A DNA stretch of 10,159 nt from positions 1 to 10,159 of the forward strand of contig DBCJ01000010.1 in the NCBI GenBank assembly GCA_002293005.1, written 5' to 3'. Below, piece after piece: positions 7,602 to 10,159 of the stretch. This DNA comes from Ignavibacteria bacterium UBA961. GTDB taxonomy: Bacteria; Bacteroidota; Ignavibacteria; Kapaibacteriales; UBA961. The stretch's first letter is position 1. Every line of letters starts with the position of its first letter. Under the pieces are notes generated by a model, which made no database searches, was not told the origin of the DNA, and saw nothing but the letters and a program-made list of their open reading frames with translations. The position numbers and the translations under genes were made by a program.

Positions 7602-8549
7602 TTATTGTGATTGATTGTGTTTTCTTGAGCCTTCAAACATCGTGCCTTGACTCATGGCCAATAACTCTCGCATGGTTTTATGCATGCCTTCGGTGGAGCC
7701 ATCGAAGAACATGACATTACCTTTTCCATTCTCGGCGATATGTCGCAAGGTTTCATTCCACATCGAGAATAAAATCACGGAAGCATCAGCATCTGCGGAA
7801 TCCATTTCCTTGATTGCTTCACTCATACCCTTTGCAACTTCTTGTCTGAATAATGCAATACCTTGACCACGCATTTGAGCGGCTTCTTTTTCGGCGGTTG
7901 CACTAATCTTGATTGCATTTCCATCAGCTTCGGCTTGTTTGGTTTTGGTGATGAGCAATGCCTGACCTTCATTCTCAGCGGCAGCTTTGAGATTATTGGA
8001 AGACACGACTTTTGCCATGGAATCCATGATGATTTGATCAAATGTGATATCATTCATCTGAAGATCAATCAAATGATAGCCCCAAGATTCAAGCGTATTG
8101 TCCAATTGGTCTTTCACATGATCAATGATCTCCCTGCGGAGAGATAATATCTCTGATTGTCTTTTGGTTGCAACAAAACTTCTAACAGCGCCTTCAACTG
8201 TACGAATGAGTGCCTGCATGAAATTTCGCTCATCAACGAATTTGAAAGCAACATTCAGAATTGTTTCTTCTCTTTGATCAAGTACTGAATAGAGGAGCAT
8301 CGTTTTGAATTGTACATTCGCTTGATCGATTGTGATCGCTTGAAATTCCAATTCAACCGAACGATTCTGCACGCTGATTCTACGATGAATGGTTTCTAAG
8401 ATTGGGATTTTGATATTCAGACCGGGTGACATGAGCCTGCGATATTTACCGAATGATGTGACCACTGCAACTGTGCCTTGAGCCACCGTTCTGAGTGACA
8501 ATAACAGTATGAAAAATAATATAAAGCCAATGACTAATAGCCCTTCCAT
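7602..8549 (-). CDS. Membrane-anchored SPFH/band-7 protein, HIR-like
   Basis: This 315-aa protein belongs to the SPFH (stomatin, prohibitin, flotillin, HflK/C) family. These proteins oligomerise on membranes and act as scaffolds, often with proteases or in lipid microdomains. A single N-terminal membrane segment lies at about residues 3-20. The SPFH domain follows at about 22-185 (GTVAVVTSFGKYRR, SPGLNIKIP, then the 'ATKRQSEILSLRREI...SWGYHLIDLQMNDI' core at 127-168). An Ala/Glu/Lys-rich, probably coiled-coil stretch occupies about 187-250. The tail (258-300, 'VILFSMWNETLRHIAENGKGNVMFF') recalls plant HIR proteins and bacterial QmcA-like members. I place the start at ATG 8549 because a strong AGGAG lies 7 nt upstream. 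An in-frame TTG at 8585 would add 12 residues and run through that Shine-Dalgarno, so it is unlikely. No NfeD or HflK partner is visible. The substrate or partner is unknown. Confidence 0.9.
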   Translation of the reverse strand: MEGLLVIGFILFFILLLSLRTVAQGTVAVVTSFGKYRRLMSPGLNIKIPILETIHRRISVQNRSVELEFQAITIDQANVQFKTMLLYSVLDQREETILNVAFKFVDERNFMQALIRTVEGAVRSFVATKRQSEILSLRREIIDHVKDQLDNTLESWGYHLIDLQMNDITFDQIIMDSMAKVVSSNNLKAAAENEGQALLITKTKQAEADGNAIKISATAEKEAAQMRGQGIALFRQEVAKGMSEAIKEMDSADADASVILFSMWNETLRHIAENGKGNVMFFDGSTEGMHKTMRELLAMSQGTMFEGSRKHNQSQ

Positions 8550-8556
8550 GATAGGT

Positions 8557-8561
8557 CTCCT
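8557..8561 (-). promoter_or_regulatory. Shine-Dalgarno deciding the SPFH start
   Basis: AGGAG on the minus strand is followed by a 7-nt spacer and the ATG at 8549. It is the best ribosome binding site in the window. It fixes the SPFH start at 8549 rather than at the upstream TTG. Confidence 0.8.
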
Positions 8562-8599
8562 AATGATTGTTAAAACCAACTGCAAAATACAATAATTGA

Positions 8600-8653
8600 C
8601 TTGTTTTCAAGCATCAAACAGTGAAGATATGGCAATCAAAATGATGAAAACAA
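8600..8653. repeat. Overlapping inverted repeats in the ABC-SPFH gap
   Basis: In the 104-nt gap between the ABC gene and the SPFH gene, TTGTTTTC (8601-8608) is the exact reverse complement of GAAAACAA (8646-8653). It is extended by ATCA (8613-8616) against TGAT (8642-8645) across a 4-nt bulge. A smaller hairpin, CTTG-TTTT-CAAG (8600-8611), uses one of the same arms, so the two folds exclude each other. The outer arm begins directly after the ABC stop codon. The sequence is AT-rich and lacks a U-run, so chance or a weak 3'-end structure is as likely as a regulatory switch. No convincing promoter was recognised, although a promoter for the SPFH-led operon would be expected here. Confidence 0.3.
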
Positions 8654-10159
8654 TTATCCCCCGAATTGCAATGCATGCAAGCGAGCATAATACCCTTTTT
8701 GCTTGAGCAATTCTTGATGTGTACCCATTTCTCGAATGATCCCTTGATGCAAAACAATGATATTATCAGCTTTCTGTATGGTTGACAATCGATGGGCAAT
8801 CACAATGGATGTTCTATTACTCATTAATGTGTCAAGCGAAGCATTGATGAGTTGTTCTGTTTCTGTATCAATACTCGAGGTTGCTTCATCCAAAATGAGA
8901 ATGTCTGGATCATATGCAAGAGCGCGACAAAATGAAATGAGTTGTTTCTGTCCAACGGAAAGATTTCCTGCTCTTTCAATCATTTCTGTGTCAAAACTCT
9001 GTGGCAATGACTTGATGAATTCAGATGCACCCAATGCTTCAGCCGCTTTTTCTATTTCAGCGCGGGAGATGGAAGGATTGCCAAGAGAAATATTGTCAGC
9101 CACCGATCTTGAAAACAGAAAAACATCCTGTAAAACAAGTGCAATATGTGATCGAAGGGAGGATTTCGTGAAACTACGAATGTCTTTCCCATCAATTCGG
9201 ATTGCACCTGAGTTTGGATCGTAAAATCTGCAGAGGAGATTCACTATGGAACTTTTTCCGGAACCTGTGGCGCCGACAAGGGCAATCATTTGACCTTTCT
9301 TGACAGTGAATGTTATATCATGTAGAACGGTTTTGTCGGGTACATATCCAAATGTGACATTATCAAATTCTATTGTTTCATTGAATCCTTTCAATTCTTG
9401 AGCATCTTTCTGATCCTGCATCGGAATTGGTGTGTCTAGAATATCATAGATTCGTTCTGCAGCCGCAACAGCACTCTGCAAGGTATTATACTTTTCAGTC
9501 AAATCTCTGATAGGCCTGAAAAACATCTCTGCATATTGCGTGAATGCAATGAGCATTCCGAGTGACATCGTGCCTTCGAAAATATGAGATGACGTATACC
9601 ATAGAATCAGCGCAAGAGCAAGCGCGCTCGTGAATTCAACGACAGGGAAGAATGATGCATAATATGAGATGGTTTTCAATTGAACATTTCGATGCTCAGT
9701 ATTGATATCGTCAAATTCATTGAACCTTGAAGTTTCTTGAGAGTATAATTGAATGGTTGTGATGCCAGTGATATATTCATTCAAAAAGGCATTGAGTTTG
9801 CCGATGAGTCTTCTTGTCTCGCTATACACCACTCGTACTTTTTTTCTGAAAATGATGGTTGCTATGATCAAAATCGGGAGCACGCCGATCGTCACCAATG
9901 TGACTTCCCAGCTCGTTGCAAGCATGAAACTGATGATGAAAGCAATGAGTAATATATCGGAAAATATAGTTACCACACCGGAAGTGAACAATTCATTCAG
10001 TGCTTCGATATCATTGGTCACACGCGTTACGAGTCTGCCAACCGGCGTTGTGTCATAACTGCGAAGTGATAGAGATTGTATATGATTGAACACTTCCATG
10101 CGAACATTATAAAGGACTTTTTGCCCAATTCTTTGAAGCATGATCGAAGTGAAATATTG
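8654..10159 (-). CDS. ABC half-exporter, membrane plus ATPase domains (5' end off window)
   Basis: This is the C-terminal 501 residues of an ABC exporter with fused membrane and ATPase domains; about 80-90 N-terminal residues, including TM1 and most of TM2, lie beyond the right edge. The frame stays open to base 10159 (QYFTSI precedes the first internal Met), so that Met is not the true start. Numbering from the first visible residue, hydrophobic membrane segments lie at about 62-82, 86-104, 168-189 and 194-210. The ATPase domain (about 260-500) is complete: Walker A GATGSGKS (296-303), Q-loop LVLQD (341-345), signature LSVGQ (400-404), Walker B ILILDEA (420-426) with its catalytic Glu, and the H-loop His in IVIAHR. 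LSVGQ in place of LSGGQ is common in the MdlB/YheH/BmrD branch, many of which work as heterodimers. A partner gene could therefore lie upstream. The substrate (drug, lipid or peptide) cannot be told from the sequence. Confidence 0.93.
   Translation of the reverse strand, partial: QYFTSIMLQRIGQKVLYNVRMEVFNHIQSLSLRSYDTTPVGRLVTRVTNDIEALNELFTSGVVTIFSDILLIAFIISFMLATSWEVTLVTIGVLPILIIATIIFRKKVRVVYSETRRLIGKLNAFLNEYITGITTIQLYSQETSRFNEFDDINTEHRNVQLKTISYYASFFPVVEFTSALALALILWYTSSHIFEGTMSLGMLIAFTQYAEMFFRPIRDLTEKYNTLQSAVAAAERIYDILDTPIPMQDQKDAQELKGFNETIEFDNVTFGYVPDKTVLHDITFTVKKGQMIALVGATGSGKSSIVNLLCRFYDPNSGAIRIDGKDIRSFTKSSLRSHIALVLQDVFLFSRSVADNISLGNPSISRAEIEKAAEALGASEFIKSLPQSFDTEMIERAGNLSVGQKQLISFCRALAYDPDILILDEATSSIDTETEQLINASLDTLMSNRTSIVIAHRLSTIQKADNIIVLHQGIIREMGTHQELLKQKGYYARLHALQFGG

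Noticed and set aside
8550..8585. 12-residue N-terminal extension of the SPFH protein from a TTG codon at 8585
   Set aside because: The strong AGGAG lies inside this stretch and serves the ATG at 8549, which also opens directly into the membrane segment.
8757..9224. 155-codon open frame on the plus strand inside the ABC gene
   Set aside because: It is antisense to the ATPase domain, whose motifs are intact; the peptide looks like a reverse-complement shadow.
1..10159. Defence island, prophage or mobile element
   Set aside because: No transposase, integrase, phage structural gene, toxin-antitoxin pair or direct-repeat array is visible. The nuclease matches AddB-type repair rather than a known defence nuclease.

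Overview
All genes in this window lie on the minus strand, so transcription runs from the right edge to the left. I see no tRNA, rRNA, CRISPR array, insertion sequence or phage gene. The base composition is AT-leaning throughout, roughly 40% GC by eye, with no obvious compositional island. The largest gene product carries a von Willebrand factor A domain, ASH/choice-of-anchor-D-like beta domains, a 'PNGGE...W' beta domain and an SBBP-like propeller. That combination is typical of large secreted proteins of the Bacteroidota/Chlorobi (FCB) group, especially Ignavibacteria/Kapabacteria-type genomes. The assignment is an inference from domain style and mixed Shine-Dalgarno use; no marker gene in the window proves it.

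Layout, in transcription order from right to left. (1) 10159-8654: the 3' part of an ABC half-exporter gene whose start lies off the right edge. (2) 8653-8550: a 104-nt intergenic region with small inverted repeats and, at its end, a clear Shine-Dalgarno site. (3) 8549-7602: a membrane-anchored SPFH/band-7 protein that resembles plant HIR proteins. (4) 7585-4325: a 1086-aa AddB-like nuclease with a PD-(D/E)XK domain and four iron-sulphur cysteines. (5) 4321-3755: a 23S rRNA pseudouridine synthase of the RluE type. (6) 3751-3047: RsmE, the 16S rRNA m3U1498 methyltransferase. (7) 3046-2979: a 68-nt intergenic region containing a perfect 9-bp inverted repeat. (8) 2978-1: a secreted multi-domain VWA protein, cut off at the left edge before its C-terminus.

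Genes 3 to 6 are separated by only 16, 3 and 3 nt and very probably form one operon. It combines a membrane scaffold, a double-strand-break end-processing nuclease and two rRNA-modifying enzymes. RluE and RsmE both act on ribosomal RNA and form a sensible pair. The nuclease and the SPFH protein have no evident functional link to them and may simply share a transcript. The VWA gene is probably a separate unit or is read from its own promoter.

I do not see a convincing undescribed defence or mobile system here. The points most worth a second look are the AddB-like protein without a Walker A motif, its tight linkage to the rRNA-modification genes, the domain mosaic of the secreted protein, and the inverted repeat that separates the operon from it.
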